Shown: positions 26,236 to 36,224, counted from the stretch's first letter. The stretch is 64,000 nt of DNA from Rhodoblastus sp963727035 (GCA_963727035.1 CAVSEY010000006.1:310001-374000), one strand, 5' to 3'. A program made the numbers and translations. The notes: a model not told the origin generated them from the letters alone.

Positions 26236-27263
26236 ATGGCGACGTATAATCTGACTACTGACGCGGATGTAACTACTCTATTGACCGGCGTCAAATCATC
26301 GGCGGAGGCCAGTGCTATCAATTATTGGCTTACCACCGATAAGCTGATGCCGAGCCAGTCGGGGACTCCTCTCAACGTCGATCTTGAGAACACGTTTAAT
26401 ACCTCAGTCTCGCCCTATACTTTGGCCGGGTCCGGCGGGTTGTTTCTCTTTAACGGCCCGGTCGGCCAAACCGCTTATGTCAGTGACACCAGCGGCAACA
26501 ATATCCTCGCCGATCCTGGCAATATTGTTTACACGGGGCCGGCCACGGGAACGCAAGGCGACCTGCTGATCGGAGGCGATTCGAGCGGGTTTCTTCAGAC
26601 TCTCAAGGGCAACAACGAGTTGATTGCGGGCACCGGCGCGTACACGCTTATCGGCGGTTCGGGCACCGATTACATGTATGGCAATATGGGAAGCGATCTT
26701 CTTGCCGGCACCACCGGCAATACCGAAATGGTCGCGGGCTCGTACTACCAAACCGGGGCGGCGGCAGAAACGCTTCAGGGCGGTTCGGGCAACGACTTCA
26801 TGTTGGGCGGCGCGGCGGCCGATTCTCTGGTCTCGACCACCGGCAACGACATCCTGGTCGCCGGACTGGGCGCGAACACGCTTACTGGCGGATCGGGCTA
26901 CGACTCGATGTACAGCAGCTACTCTGCCTCGCCGACGACAACTCCCCGGGTTCGACGACGATCTTTGGCGGATCGAACGGCGACTTCATCGATCTGCTCG
27001 GTGGCAATTCTGTCGTCCACGGTGGCACCAGCAGCACAGTGGCGGATCAGGTTTGGGCCGGCTATACCGGCGTCACGACCGAAGCCGACACCATTTACGG
27101 TGGAGCGAATACGGTCGTCTACGACGCCAATGCGTCCACGAGCATCACCGCGACAACGACATTGGCCGGTGGCCTCACTCAATACACGTTCAGCAATGGC
27201 CAGAAACTAGCCGCAAACAGCACGAGCATCCACTTCTCGGATGGCGTGATTAAGCCGGTCTAA
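26236..27263 (+). CDS. Secreted protein with degenerate RTX-like glycine repeats (frameshifted)
   Basis: Starts at ATG 26236 after a GGGG-rich site and begins MATYNLTTDADVTTLLTG, with no Sec signal. From about residue 105 it carries glycine/aspartate repeats of the RTX/calcium beta-roll kind: LIGGSGTDYMYGN, LQGGSGNDFMLGGAAAD, LTGGSGYDSMY. Near 26934 the frame breaks, and the continuation SPGSTTIFGGSNGDFIDLLGG runs in another register. It ends QYTFSNGQKLAANSTSIHFSDGVIKPV (listed in two parts: QYTFSNGQKLAANS and TSIHFSDGVIKPV). Restoring one base gives about 343 residues. Such proteins usually leave the cell through type I secretion using a C-terminal signal; no secretion genes are in the window. 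A strong terminator follows. Confidence 0.75.
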
Positions 27264-27272
27264 TCAAACGGC

Positions 27273-27310
27273 AACGCCGCGCGAAAATATTCGCGCGGCG
27301 TTTTTCTTTT
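27273..27310 (+). terminator. Strong rho-independent terminator after the repeat protein
   Basis: A 13-base perfect stem, AACGCCGCGCGAA with TTCGCGCGGCGTT, closes a four-base loop (AATA) and is followed by TTTTTCTTTT. It starts 10 bases after the stop codon and separates the repeat-protein unit from the glycosyltransferase operon. Confidence 0.9.
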
Positions 27311-27473
27311 GGCGAACATCGTTCAGCGGCGCCGCCCCGGTCTGTCAAATTTGAGAGGCTGAAGACGCCCATTGGCTGTCGTCCAACGCGTCATTGGCAG
27401 TTTCCTATTTGCCGGTAATGCCTTATGTAAGGATCAGGGTCGTGACGACAGGCGGCCGCGGGTGGCGTCCGGA

Positions 27474-28736
27474 ATGAAGGTTTTATTCGTCCATAACAAT
27501 TTCCCGGCTCAGTTCCGAAATCTCGCCCAAGAATTATCGCAAAGGCCAGGTTGCCAAGTGGCGGCGGTTGGAGCTGACACGTCGCAGCCTCTGCCGAATG
27601 TCAATCTCCTTCGTTACCAAATGCCGACATATGATGTCTCGGCAACTCATCCCTTCGCCCGGCGCTTCGACATGGAATGTCATCGGGCGACCGCCGTCCT
27701 CTATGCTCTGAGCGAATTGCGCGCGTCCGGCTTCGAACCCGATCTGATCCTTGGCCATTGCGGCTGGGGCGAAACCCTTCCGCTGCGCGCGGTTTTCCCC
27801 AAGGCCAGGATCGGCATTTATTGCGAATTCTTTTACCGGCTGGAGGGTCAGGACGTTCATTTCGACCCCGAAAGCCCGCAGCTTGGAATCGACGGTGTCG
27901 TCGCGCTCCATTGCAAGAACGCCAGCACGCTGCTCTCGCTCGCCGACGCCGATTTCGGCATTTCGCCGACCGAATGGCAGAAGCAGACCTATCCGCCGGA
28001 ATATCAGGCCAAGATTCACGTCGTCCACGAAGGGGTTGACGCGGATCGCCTCCGCCCCGATCCGCAGGCGCGTTTTCTCCTGCCCAACGGCGCAACCCTC
28101 GACCGCGGCCAGGAGGTCGTGACCTTCGCAGCCCGCAATCTCGAACCAATGCGCGGCTATCACATTTTCATGCGGGCGTTGCCCGAAATACTCGAAGCCC
28201 GGCCTGATGCGCAGGTTGTGATCGTCGGCGGCGACGGTGTGTCCTATGGCCCTCCTCCGCCTCGAAACGAAAGCTGGAAGTCGGTATATTTCGACGAGGT
28301 CGCAAGCCGGGTGGACCCGTCCCGCGTGCATTTCCTGCCCCATCTTCCATACGATCAATATGTCCGCCTGCTTCAGGTCTCCCGGGCCCATGTTTATCTG
28401 ACCTTTCCTTTCGTCCTGTCCTGGTCGCTGATCGAGGCGATGGCGCTTGGTTGCGTGATTGTCGCCTCCGACACCGCGCCGGTGCGCGAGGTGATCACCG
28501 ACGACGTCAATGGGCTGCTGACCTCCTTCCACGACCCCGTCGCCCTGGCCGACAAGGTGGCGAGCGTGCTCGCCGATCCGGGCGCCTTCGCTCATCTCGG
28601 CCGCGCCGCGCGCGCCACGGCCACGGGCCGCTATGCTCAGACCGCCTGCGTGGCCGAAATGATGCAGCGGTTGGGCCTCGCTGAATCGGAAAAAGGCGCC
28701 GCAGACCTTGCGTCGTCCCTTCTCAAGGTGGTGTGA
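27474..28736 (+). CDS. GT4-family glycosyltransferase
   Basis: 420 residues from ATG 27474. A GT-B fold is indicated by the N-terminal MKVLFVHNNFPAQFRNLAQEL and the nucleotide-sugar site in the C-terminal half: VVTFAARNLEPMRGYHIFMRA, LPYDQYVRLLQVSRAHVYLT, and the E-x7-E motif around SLIEAMALGCVIVASDTAPVREV. It transfers a sugar from a nucleotide donor, probably in surface glycan or glycoprotein assembly. It is first of four overlapping or closely spaced genes to 34451. Confidence 0.9.
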   Translation: MKVLFVHNNFPAQFRNLAQELSQRPGCQVAAVGADTSQPLPNVNLLRYQMPTYDVSATHPFARRFDMECHRATAVLYALSELRASGFEPDLILGHCGWGETLPLRAVFPKARIGIYCEFFYRLEGQDVHFDPESPQLGIDGVVALHCKNASTLLSLADADFGISPTEWQKQTYPPEYQAKIHVVHEGVDADRLRPDPQARFLLPNGATLDRGQEVVTFAARNLEPMRGYHIFMRALPEILEARPDAQVVIVGGDGVSYGPPPPRNESWKSVYFDEVASRVDPSRVHFLPHLPYDQYVRLLQVSRAHVYLTFPFVLSWSLIEAMALGCVIVASDTAPVREVITDDVNGLLTSFHDPVALADKVASVLADPGAFAHLGRAARATATGRYAQTACVAEMMQRLGLAESEKGAADLASSLLKVV

Positions 28737-28804
28737 CGGGTCGAAGAACTGTTCTAACCTATTTAAAGCCGTCCACTCCTCCCTCACGCCAGAATGGGGC
28801 GCTT

Positions 28805-29488
28805 ATGACCGAAGTTAAAAAGAGGCGCCTTCTCAACGCCGGAAGCGGCGCGTCAATCGGCGGAAAATTGCCACCTTTCTTCCCTCCTGAATCATGGGAG
28901 GAAGTCCGCCTCGACGTCGATCCAGCGACGCGGCCGGACATCATCGCCTCCCTGGTCGACATGCGCCGCGCCGTTCCCGACGCCAGCTTCGACGCGCTCT
29001 ATTCCTCTCACGCAGTCGAACATCTGTACGCCCATGAGGTCATTCCGGCCTTTCGCGAATTCCGCCGCGTGCTCAAGCCCGACGGTTTCGCGCTCATCAC
29101 CTGTCCCGATCTCATGGCCATTTCGCGGTTTATTCTCCAGCATGGCGACGAGGAGGTCGCCTATTCGTCTCCGGCCGGACCGATCCGCCCGATCGACATG
29201 CTTTTCGGGCATGGCCGCTCGATCGGCCAGGGCAGGATCGCGATGGCCCATCACACCGGCTTTACCGCTGCGCGCCTGGCTCGGGTCGCGATCGAAGCCG
29301 GCTTCAAGGAAGTCCGGGCGTCGGAGGGTCATTTTTTTGATCTGTGGACAATCCTGCTCGGTCCGCAGGCTTCCGAGGCCGCGATCGCGCCGATGTTCGC
29401 AGGCTCCGACCTCGCTCGTCTGTTCGTCCGGCCTGCCAATCCTGCGGCGCCGGCGCAGCCGCTCGGGCCGGCGGACGCGAATGCGTGA
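28805..29488 (+). CDS. SAM-dependent methyltransferase
   Basis: A class I methyltransferase of the COG4627 type: RRLLNAGSGASIGG is the SAM loop, DVDPATRPDIIASLVDM is the acidic ribose site, and YSSHAVEHLYAHEV with EFRRVLKPDGFALITCPD are the family's later motifs. The start at ATG 28805 gives 227 residues. A GTG at 28733 overlapping the upstream stop would give 251, but its extra residues look random. It sits inside a glycosyltransferase operon, so it may methylate a sugar. It overlaps the next gene by eight bases. Confidence 0.85.
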   Translation: MTEVKKRRLLNAGSGASIGGKLPPFFPPESWEEVRLDVDPATRPDIIASLVDMRRAVPDASFDALYSSHAVEHLYAHEVIPAFREFRRVLKPDGFALITCPDLMAISRFILQHGDEEVAYSSPAGPIRPIDMLFGHGRSIGQGRIAMAHHTGFTAARLARVAIEAGFKEVRASEGHFFDLWTILLGPQASEAAIAPMFAGSDLARLFVRPANPAAPAQPLGPADANA

Positions 29489-32073
29489 ACGAGGCGGGCC
29501 ACGTGTTTCCGAGGCCGCGTCCAGACAGAGGAAGCTCCTGGACGCGGATGCATTGTTTTTCGACACGCGGCGTCATTTCGAGGCGCTGTTTCTTAACGTC
29601 CAGCGCCATCTCGAAGACCGTCGACCGGACCTCGCCTTTCCTCACGCCGACCGGCGCTGCCGCCTGCCGAACGCCGGCGCGCGCGATTTTCTGCTCCGTT
29701 CGGAGGTTAGCCGACGCGCGGGCTTCCTCGACGAAAGCGCGCGCGATCTCGACCGCGCCATCGAACTCGATCCGACCGACCGCTTTGTCCTTCAAGCTGC
29801 GTTGACGCGGGGCGAGCCTGCGCAAAAAAGTCTCGCCGCCCGTCTCGTCCTGTCCGATGGCGCCGCCGCCGAAGCTCTCGTCGTCCTCGCCGTGAACTGG
29901 CTGATGGAGGAAGGCGAGGCCATGCTGTTTGGGCTCGGCCGGCGCGACCGCGCCCTGGTCGGATGGGCGGCGTGGACTGGCGCGGAGGAAATTCATTTGC
30001 GCCTCGCGGGCGATTCGGAGCGCCTTATCGCCTTGAAACCCGAACCGGACCACTGGCTCGCGAAGGAAACACGGTTCGCTGCGACAATCCGGCTGGACGC
30101 CGGGGAAAATGTCGCAACGGCGACGCTCCTGCGCAACGGTATGGCCGCCGCGACGCGCAGTCTGGCGGCTGGCTCGCGCGCCTTCGCCGACGCTGCGCCC
30201 GAACCCGCCGCTCTGTCGGTCATCGTACCTGTTTACGAGGATTTCGCGGCGACGCGCGCCTGTTTCAAGGCGCTTTTCGCGCAAGGCGCGCCCCTGGCGA
30301 TGCGGATCATTGCGGTGGACGACGACAGTCCCAACGCCGACTTGCGCCGGTGGCTGGACGATCAAGCGGCGGCGGGCCGTATCACGCTGCTGCGCAACAG
30401 CCATAATCTCGGTTTCGCGGCCTCGGTCAACCGGGCCTTGCGCCTTTGCCCCGCCGGCGATGTTCTCCTGCTCAACGCCGACGCGCTTCCGCCGCCGGGA
30501 AGCCTGGCGCGACTTGCCGAGGTCGCCCATTCGGAGTCCGACATTGGCGTCGTCACGCCTTTCTCCAACAATGGCGAATACGCCAGCTTGCCGAAAGCCA
30601 ATGTCGCCAATCCGATGGAGGCCGAAGCTGAAATCGCGCAGATCGACCGTTTGGCGCGCGAGGCCAACGGGCTGAATTTCGTCGATCTGCCCAATGGAAT
30701 CGGCTTCTGCCTGTTCATTACCCGCGCATGTCTTGACGCCGTGGGTCCCCTGCCCGAGCATTATGCCCGGGGCTATTTCGAGGATGTGGAATTCTGCCTG
30801 CGTGCGCGCGAAAAAGGCTTCCGGAATGTCTGCGCGACCGGGGTTTATGTCGGCCATGAGGGTTCGCGTTCGTTCCGCGCCGAAAAGCGTCGCCTGGTGA
30901 TGCGCAATCTGGCTATTCTGCAACGTCGGTTTCCAGATTATGAGGCCGAGTCGGCGTCCTTTGTCGCAGCCGATCCGCTGCGGCGCGCGCGCGGCGCGAT
31001 CGAGGCGCTGCTTCCCGGGGCGGCGGGGCGCGTCGCGCTGGTGTGCGCGGGCGGCGCCGCGCGTTTTCTGGCGGTCCAGCGCGCCGAGACATTGACGAAT
31101 GAGGATGGCCCGGCGCCGCTGATTTGCGCCTGTGCAAATGGACGCGCAGAATTGCGGGGCGTCGGGGGTGGGTGGCCGCAATCGCTCGAATTTCCGCTCG
31201 AAGGGCGCGAAGGCCAGCGAAAGCTCTTCGCTTTCCTGCGCGCTAGCCAAATTTCGCGGATCGAATTGTTCGATCCCTTGGCGCTCGAACCCCGCATTCT
31301 TGCAGCCCTGTTTCGGCTCGGCGTTCGGGTCGAAATCGCGGCGGGCGATCTGGAATGGGCGATCCCCCTGCAAACCTCGTTCGACGGCGCATGCCGGACG
31401 CCCGACGCGCTCGGACCGTGCGCGTCTTGCGCCGAGGGCGCTTTTCAGGGCGGGACCGCAGAAACGGGTCGGCGGCGGAACCTCAAACGCAAGCGCAGAA
31501 TTCTCGCCCGCGCCGACGCCTTCCGGCCGCTGGACCGCATGTCCGAGCAGATCGCGCGCCATATGTTCGGCGATGTCGCGGTTGCATCCTTTGTCGAGCC
31601 GATAATTATAGCGCGGCCCGTCCCGCGCGCGCAGCAAGGGGCCTTGGCCGTGGTCGCCCCCTTGCGTGACGCGCGCGCCGACCGATTGGTCGTGGCGCTC
31701 GGCCGCGCCCTTCGAAGGATCGACGATTCGGCGCGTATCGTTGTCTTCGGCGGTTGCGTCGACGATCTCGCCGTCATGCGGGCGGGCGACATTTTTGTCG
31801 CCGGCTTGGTCGAACAGGATGAAATTGAGCGCCTGTTGCGCCAATATGATGTTTCCGCCCTGATGTCGCCTTATCGCGCCCGTCTGTTCGACCGGATCGA
31901 CCGAATCTCGCGCGCTTTCGCCTTGCCGAAGGCCTGTTTCGACTTTTCCTTCGGGAAACTGCCGCTCGAAGACGGGCGATCTCGCGCTCGATCCACGCCT
32001 GTGCGACGCCAAGGCGGCGTCGCGCGTCGCGCAATGGTATCGCGGTTTGTCGCAAGGGGCTGCGGCATGTTGA
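29481..32073 (+). CDS. Large multidomain GT2 glycosyltransferase A (frameshift near its end)
   Basis: Residues ~70-110 include a TPR-like helix pair (RAGFLDESARDLDRAIELDP). Residues ~240-470 are a GT-A/GT2 catalytic domain: LSVIVPVYEDFAATRACFKA, IIAVDDDSPN, RNSHNLGFAASVNRAL, GDVLLLNADALPPPG (DxD-like) and YFEDVEFCLRAREKG. A C-terminal region (~670 onward) resembles a GT-B half. At the GGG 31974-31976 the frame must shift: the shifted frame reads GDLALDPRLCDAKAASRVA and WYRGLSQG and stops at 32073, whereas the unshifted frame becomes arginine-rich nonsense. One extra G therefore artificially fuses this gene to the next. It probably builds a polysaccharide or protein glycan. Confidence 0.8.
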
Positions 32074-34451
32074 GCCAGTCGGAACATAGTCGCGCCGTTC
32101 TGCGCGCTCAGGCCGTGATGATCAGCGACAGTCAGGTCGCCGGCTTTGTGTGCGATCCGTCGGATCCAGGTCGCCGCTTCGTGGTCGAACTGTTCCTCGA
32201 CGGTTTTCCCGCCGGCGTCAGCCGAGCGGAGCTTTTTGACCGCGAACTTGCCCGCGAGGGCGTCGGCGACGGCTGCCATGGCTTCGTCTTCACTCTGCCG
32301 CCCTTCGCCATGCAAACAGCGCGGCGTGTCGAAATCCGCCTCGCCAATAGCGGCGAGATCGTTGGCGCGCCGCTGCTCGCCCCTCCGCCTTTGGCGCAGG
32401 ATAGGGATCTGTCGCCGGGCGAGGCCGGTTGGGACAGCGGTTTGCGCCTGACCGGATGGGTGAGCGGCGATCTGGCCCGCGCCCAGACCATTCGCGCCCT
32501 GATCGACGGCGAGGAGGTCGCGCGGACCAAAGCGACGCGGTGGACCCACGTCGGCGAAGGCAACGAGGTTCGCGCTTTTCGCCGTTTCGATCTCGATCTG
32601 CCGCTGCGCTTCGCCGACGGCCTTGCCCATAGCGCGACTGTCCTTGACGAATACGGCGCTGAACTTGTCGGAAGTCCCTGCAGATTCGTCGCCTTTCGCG
32701 ACGGCCTGGCTCGCTTTCTCGAAGGCCGCGCGGAATTTGAATCGGAAAAACCCCGTGTCGAATTCATCGACCGGATCATGGCGCAATCGCTGCCACTGGA
32801 CCTTTTTACGCAATGGCGCGAGAGTTTTCCGCTTCCCGCGCCGGTCGCGGACGGGCGCCCGCGGGTCGCCGTGGCTCTCGTCGGCGACGAGGAGATTGAG
32901 GACAGCATCGCCAGCCTTGAAGCGCAACAAGGTTGCGACTGGATCGCCGCCTCGCTCGAGGGCGGCGATGGGCTTGTCGATTTCGACCCCGCCATGCTGC
33001 GCGAGTTCCTCGCCGATGAGGCCAAGGACTGTACAATCCTGGTTTTCGCCCCTTCCGGAACCGTTTTTCAGCCCCAGGCCCTCGCCTTGATGGCGGAGGC
33101 GCTCAAAACTTTCCCCTCGTCGCCGCTGGCTTATGCCGATTTCACTTTGTCCGAGGCCGATGGCGGCGAATGGCCGGTCGCTCTGCCGGCCTTTGATTAT
33201 GAACGGATGCTGGAGCAGGGCTGCGGCGCCTTGTTTTTCGCCGCGCGTCCCGACTATGTCCGGGCCGCGACACAGGCCGGGGCGTCCAACCTGTTTCGAC
33301 TGTTCTTCTTCTCCCAGGACCGCCGTCGCGCCGTTGGCGCTCGGGTTCTCGATCCGAAAGCTGTTGAATCGGCCGCCGCCTCACCCGTCCATCGTCCTGG
33401 TTTCCTCGCGCGTCTGCCCAGGCTTGATCCCGCCAGGACCTCGGCGCCGCTGGCGCACGCCCTTCAGGCTCATCTCGCGGCGCGAGGGGTGCAGGGCAAG
33501 ATCGGCTCCGGACGCGGCGAGATTTTCCCTTCGGCGATCATTGCGCGTCCGGCTCCGCGCGGCCGGGTTTCGATCCTTGTTCCCACGCGCGACCGCGCCG
33601 ATCTTTTGCGGGCCTGTTTCGAGTTGCTCGCCAAAACCGTCGATCTCGATTCCCACGAATTCCTCGTGCTCGACAACGATTCCGTCGAGCCGGCGACGAA
33701 GCTGCTTTTCGAGGAGATCGCCGCGCGAGGGGGGCGCGTGCTGCCGGTTCCCGGCCCCTTCAATTTCTCGCGCATCGTCAACCGGGGCGCGGCGGCGGCG
33801 ACCGGCGATTTTCTGCTGCTGCTCAACAATGACGCCGAGGCCTTGCAACCGGGCTGGCTGGAGGAAATGCTGAGCCGCATTGCGGAGCCGGATGTCGGGG
33901 CGGTGGGCGCGGCGCTGCTGTGGCCAAGCGGGGTCGTTCAGCACGGCGGCGTTGTGCTCGGGCCGAAATTCGCGGCGCTGCACGCCTTCGACGATCGCAT
34001 CGACAGCGACCCCGGCTATACCGACCTGCTGCGCGTCGCCCACGAATGCGGGGCGGTCACCGCCGCCTGCCTGCTCACCGAGCGGCGGCTTTTTCTGGAA
34101 ACCGGCGGCTTTGACGAATATCGCTTTCCGGTCAATTTCAACGATGTCGATTATTGCCTGCGGCTCCGAGCGGGCGGCCTGAGAGTGGTCCTTACGCCCC
34201 ATGCGCGGCTGCTGCATCGCGAATCCGCTTCGCGCGGCGGCGAACGCCGTCCCGACCAGGCCTTCCGCTTCCAGCGCGAAGTGCGCAATTTGCGCGCCAT
34301 TTGGGGCGAGACGCTGACCGCCGACCCCGCCTACCATCCGATGCTCGCGCTCGACCAGACGCCCTATTCCGGTTTGGCCTGGCCGCCGCGCCCTGCGCCG
34401 CCGCGCCTGCCGATCTGGCCCAAGCCCCGTCCCATTCCGCCGGGGTTCTGA
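32067..34451 (+). CDS. Multidomain GT2 glycosyltransferase B (rhamnosyltransferase-like)
   Basis: 794 residues from ATG 32067, overlapping the previous gene's restored stop by seven bases. The N-terminal ~250 residues hold two beta-sandwich-like accessory domains: one starts VAGFVCDPSDPGRRFVVELF, the next LRLTGWVSGDLARAQTIRAL. The catalytic GT2 domain is at residues ~500-745: RVSILVPTRDRADLLRACFE, LDNDSVEPATKLL, FSRIVNRGAAAATGDFLLLL, NNDAEALQPGW and NFNDVDYCLRLR. The C-terminus is Pro-rich (WPKPRPIPPGF). The domain plan is like WbbL-type rhamnosyltransferases of O-antigen clusters. The acceptor is unknown. Confidence 0.85.
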   Translation: MLSQSEHSRAVLRAQAVMISDSQVAGFVCDPSDPGRRFVVELFLDGFPAGVSRAELFDRELAREGVGDGCHGFVFTLPPFAMQTARRVEIRLANSGEIVGAPLLAPPPLAQDRDLSPGEAGWDSGLRLTGWVSGDLARAQTIRALIDGEEVARTKATRWTHVGEGNEVRAFRRFDLDLPLRFADGLAHSATVLDEYGAELVGSPCRFVAFRDGLARFLEGRAEFESEKPRVEFIDRIMAQSLPLDLFTQWRESFPLPAPVADGRPRVAVALVGDEEIEDSIASLEAQQGCDWIAASLEGGDGLVDFDPAMLREFLADEAKDCTILVFAPSGTVFQPQALALMAEALKTFPSSPLAYADFTLSEADGGEWPVALPAFDYERMLEQGCGALFFAARPDYVRAATQAGASNLFRLFFFSQDRRRAVGARVLDPKAVESAAASPVHRPGFLARLPRLDPARTSAPLAHALQAHLAARGVQGKIGSGRGEIFPSAIIARPAPRGRVSILVPTRDRADLLRACFELLAKTVDLDSHEFLVLDNDSVEPATKLLFEEIAARGGRVLPVPGPFNFSRIVNRGAAAATGDFLLLLNNDAEALQPGWLEEMLSRIAEPDVGAVGAALLWPSGVVQHGGVVLGPKFAALHAFDDRIDSDPGYTDLLRVAHECGAVTAACLLTERRLFLETGGFDEYRFPVNFNDVDYCLRLRAGGLRVVLTPHARLLHRESASRGGERRPDQAFRFQREVRNLRAIWGETLTADPAYHPMLALDQTPYSGLAWPPRPAPPRLPIWPKPRPIPPGF

Positions 34452-34611
34452 TCGTCGCGCCGTCGACCCGGCGACGCGCTGTGGTTTTTTCTGGCCCGCG
34501 CCGGCATTGGCGCAAAGCCGCCCTGCCGAAATGACTTGGGCGCGCGTCTTGCGCCGGCCGGGCTTGCGGCTAATCTCGTTCTCATAAATCTTTCGTCAGG
34601 GACAGCGCCCC

Positions 34612-35667
34612 ATGTTCAAGGTCAAGGCTTTCGCAGCCCATTCCGCCACAAGTCCGCTCACGCCTTTCAGTATCGAGCGCCGCGATCCCGGCCCGCATGA
34701 CGTCCAGATCGAAATTCTTTACTGCGGCGTCTGCCATTCCGACCTTCACCAGGCGCGCAATGACTGGAGCAATTCGCTTTACCCCATGGTTCCGGGCCAT
34801 GAGATTGTCGGTCGGGTGGTCAAGGTCGGCGCCCATGTGACGCGTTTCAAGGCTGGCGATCTTGCCGCCGTGGGCTGCATGGTCGATTCCTGCCGGCGCT
34901 GCGAGCCTTGCGGGGCCGGGCTCGAACAATATTGCGCCGAGGGCTGCACCCTGACTTACAATGACCGCGAGCGCGGGTCCAAGAACCTGACCTTCGGCGG
35001 CTATTCCGAACAGATCGTGGTCGAGCAGCGTTTCGTCGCCAAGGTTCCAGAAAACCTCGACCTCAAAGCGGTGGCGCCGTTGCTCTGCGCCGGCATCACC
35101 ACTTATTCGCCTTTGCGTCATTGGCAGGTCGGGCGCGGCCAGAGGGTCGGGATCATCGGCCTCGGCGGCCTCGGCCATATGGGCGTGAAATTCGCCAAGG
35201 CCCTGGGCGCCCGGGTGACGATGATCACCACCTCGCCGGAAAAGGGCAAGGACGCGCTGCGCCTCGGCGCCGACGAGGTTCTGGTTTCGCGCGACGCGGC
35301 GGCGATGGCGCAACATCGCGGCGCCTTCGATTTCCTGCTCAACACGATTCCCGTCGGCCATGATCTCAATCCGTATCTGAACCTGCTCAAGAGCGACGGA
35401 ACCATGGTGCTGGTCGGGGCGCTGACCGCGCTGGAGCCGCCGCTGCTGGGGGTCAATCTGATCGGCGGGCGCAAGACCGTCGCCGGTTCGATGATCGGCG
35501 GCATGGCCGAGACCCAGGAAATGCTCGATTTCTGCGGCAAGCACGATATTGTCAGCGACATCGAGATGATCCGCATCGGCGACGTCAACGAGGCCTATCA
35601 GAGGCTTCTCAAGAACGACGTGCGCTACCGCTTCGTGATCGACATGGCCTCGCTCAAGGCGTCGTGA
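34612..35667 (+). CDS. Zinc-dependent alcohol dehydrogenase (CAD/YahK-like)
   Basis: 351-residue medium-chain dehydrogenase/reductase. Catalytic zinc ligands: CGVCHSDLHQARND and GHEIVGRVVKVG. The structural zinc site is GCMVDSCRRCEPCGAGLEQYC (four cysteines). The NADP-binding Rossmann loop is GIIGLGGLGHMGVKFAKALG. It resembles the cinnamyl-alcohol dehydrogenase group that reduces broad aldehydes with NADPH. It is followed 19 bases later by an isochorismatase-like gene on the same strand. Confidence 0.93.
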   Translation: MFKVKAFAAHSATSPLTPFSIERRDPGPHDVQIEILYCGVCHSDLHQARNDWSNSLYPMVPGHEIVGRVVKVGAHVTRFKAGDLAAVGCMVDSCRRCEPCGAGLEQYCAEGCTLTYNDRERGSKNLTFGGYSEQIVVEQRFVAKVPENLDLKAVAPLLCAGITTYSPLRHWQVGRGQRVGIIGLGGLGHMGVKFAKALGARVTMITTSPEKGKDALRLGADEVLVSRDAAAMAQHRGAFDFLLNTIPVGHDLNPYLNLLKSDGTMVLVGALTALEPPLLGVNLIGGRKTVAGSMIGGMAETQEMLDFCGKHDIVSDIEMIRIGDVNEAYQRLLKNDVRYRFVIDMASLKAS

Positions 35668-35686
35668 CCAAGACCAGGAGGAAAAT

Positions 35687-36220
35687 GTGCTGACCCCGAA
35701 GCCGGAGTCCTCCCTTTTGCTGCTGATCGATTTTCAAACCCGGCTGGCCCCGGCGATTGACGGGGCCGAAGCCGCTATCGCCAATGCGCGGCGTCTTGCG
35801 GAAGGCGCGCGGTTGCTCGGCGCCGAAATTCTGGTCACCGAGCAAAATCCCGAAAAGCTGGGGCCGACCGTTGCAGAACTGGCCGAATTCGCTTCGGCCC
35901 CGGTCAATAAAATGTGTTTCGACGTCTGCGCCGCGCCGCACTTCCCAAAGGATAAGCTCGAAAACCGCGCGGTCGTCGTCGCCGGTTTCGAGGCCCATGT
36001 CTGCGTATTGCAGACCGTGGCGGCTTTGCGGAAACGGGGGCGTCCGGTCCTGGTGGTCGCCGACGCCGTGGGTTCGCGCCGGGCCGAAAGCAAAGAAACC
36101 GCGCTGCGAAGGATGGAGCGCGCCGGCGCCGTGATCGTGACGACGGAAATGGTCCTGTTCGAATGGCTGGGAAGCGCGGATCACCCACGCTTCCGCGATA
36201 TTTCACGTCTGGTCAAATAG
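35687..36220 (+). CDS. Isochorismatase-like cysteine hydrolase (YcaC-like)
   Basis: 177 residues from GTG 35687, with AGGAGG upstream; the ATG two bases earlier meets a stop at once. The catalytic triad pattern is present: Asp in LLLIDFQTRLAP, Lys region DKLENRAVVVAGF, and the nucleophile Cys in EAHVCVLQTV. Members hydrolyse amides or esters of varied substrates; which one is unknown. Likely cotranscribed with the alcohol dehydrogenase. Confidence 0.88.
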   Translation: MLTPKPESSLLLLIDFQTRLAPAIDGAEAAIANARRLAEGARLLGAEILVTEQNPEKLGPTVAELAEFASAPVNKMCFDVCAAPHFPKDKLENRAVVVAGFEAHVCVLQTVAALRKRGRPVLVVADAVGSRRAESKETALRRMERAGAVIVTTEMVLFEWLGSADHPRFRDISRLVK

Positions 36221-36224
36221 ACCT

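Noticed and set aside
29034..29480. Upstream extension of the giant glycosyltransferase frame
   Set aside because: It overlaps the methyltransferase in another register and is arginine-rich; the real start is ATG 29481.
29304..32930. Reverse-strand open frame of about 1200 codons opposite the glycosyltransferase genes
   Set aside because: It mirrors a real gene on the forward strand, is Arg/Gln-rich, has no family motif and no ribosome site; long antisense frames are common at this GC content.
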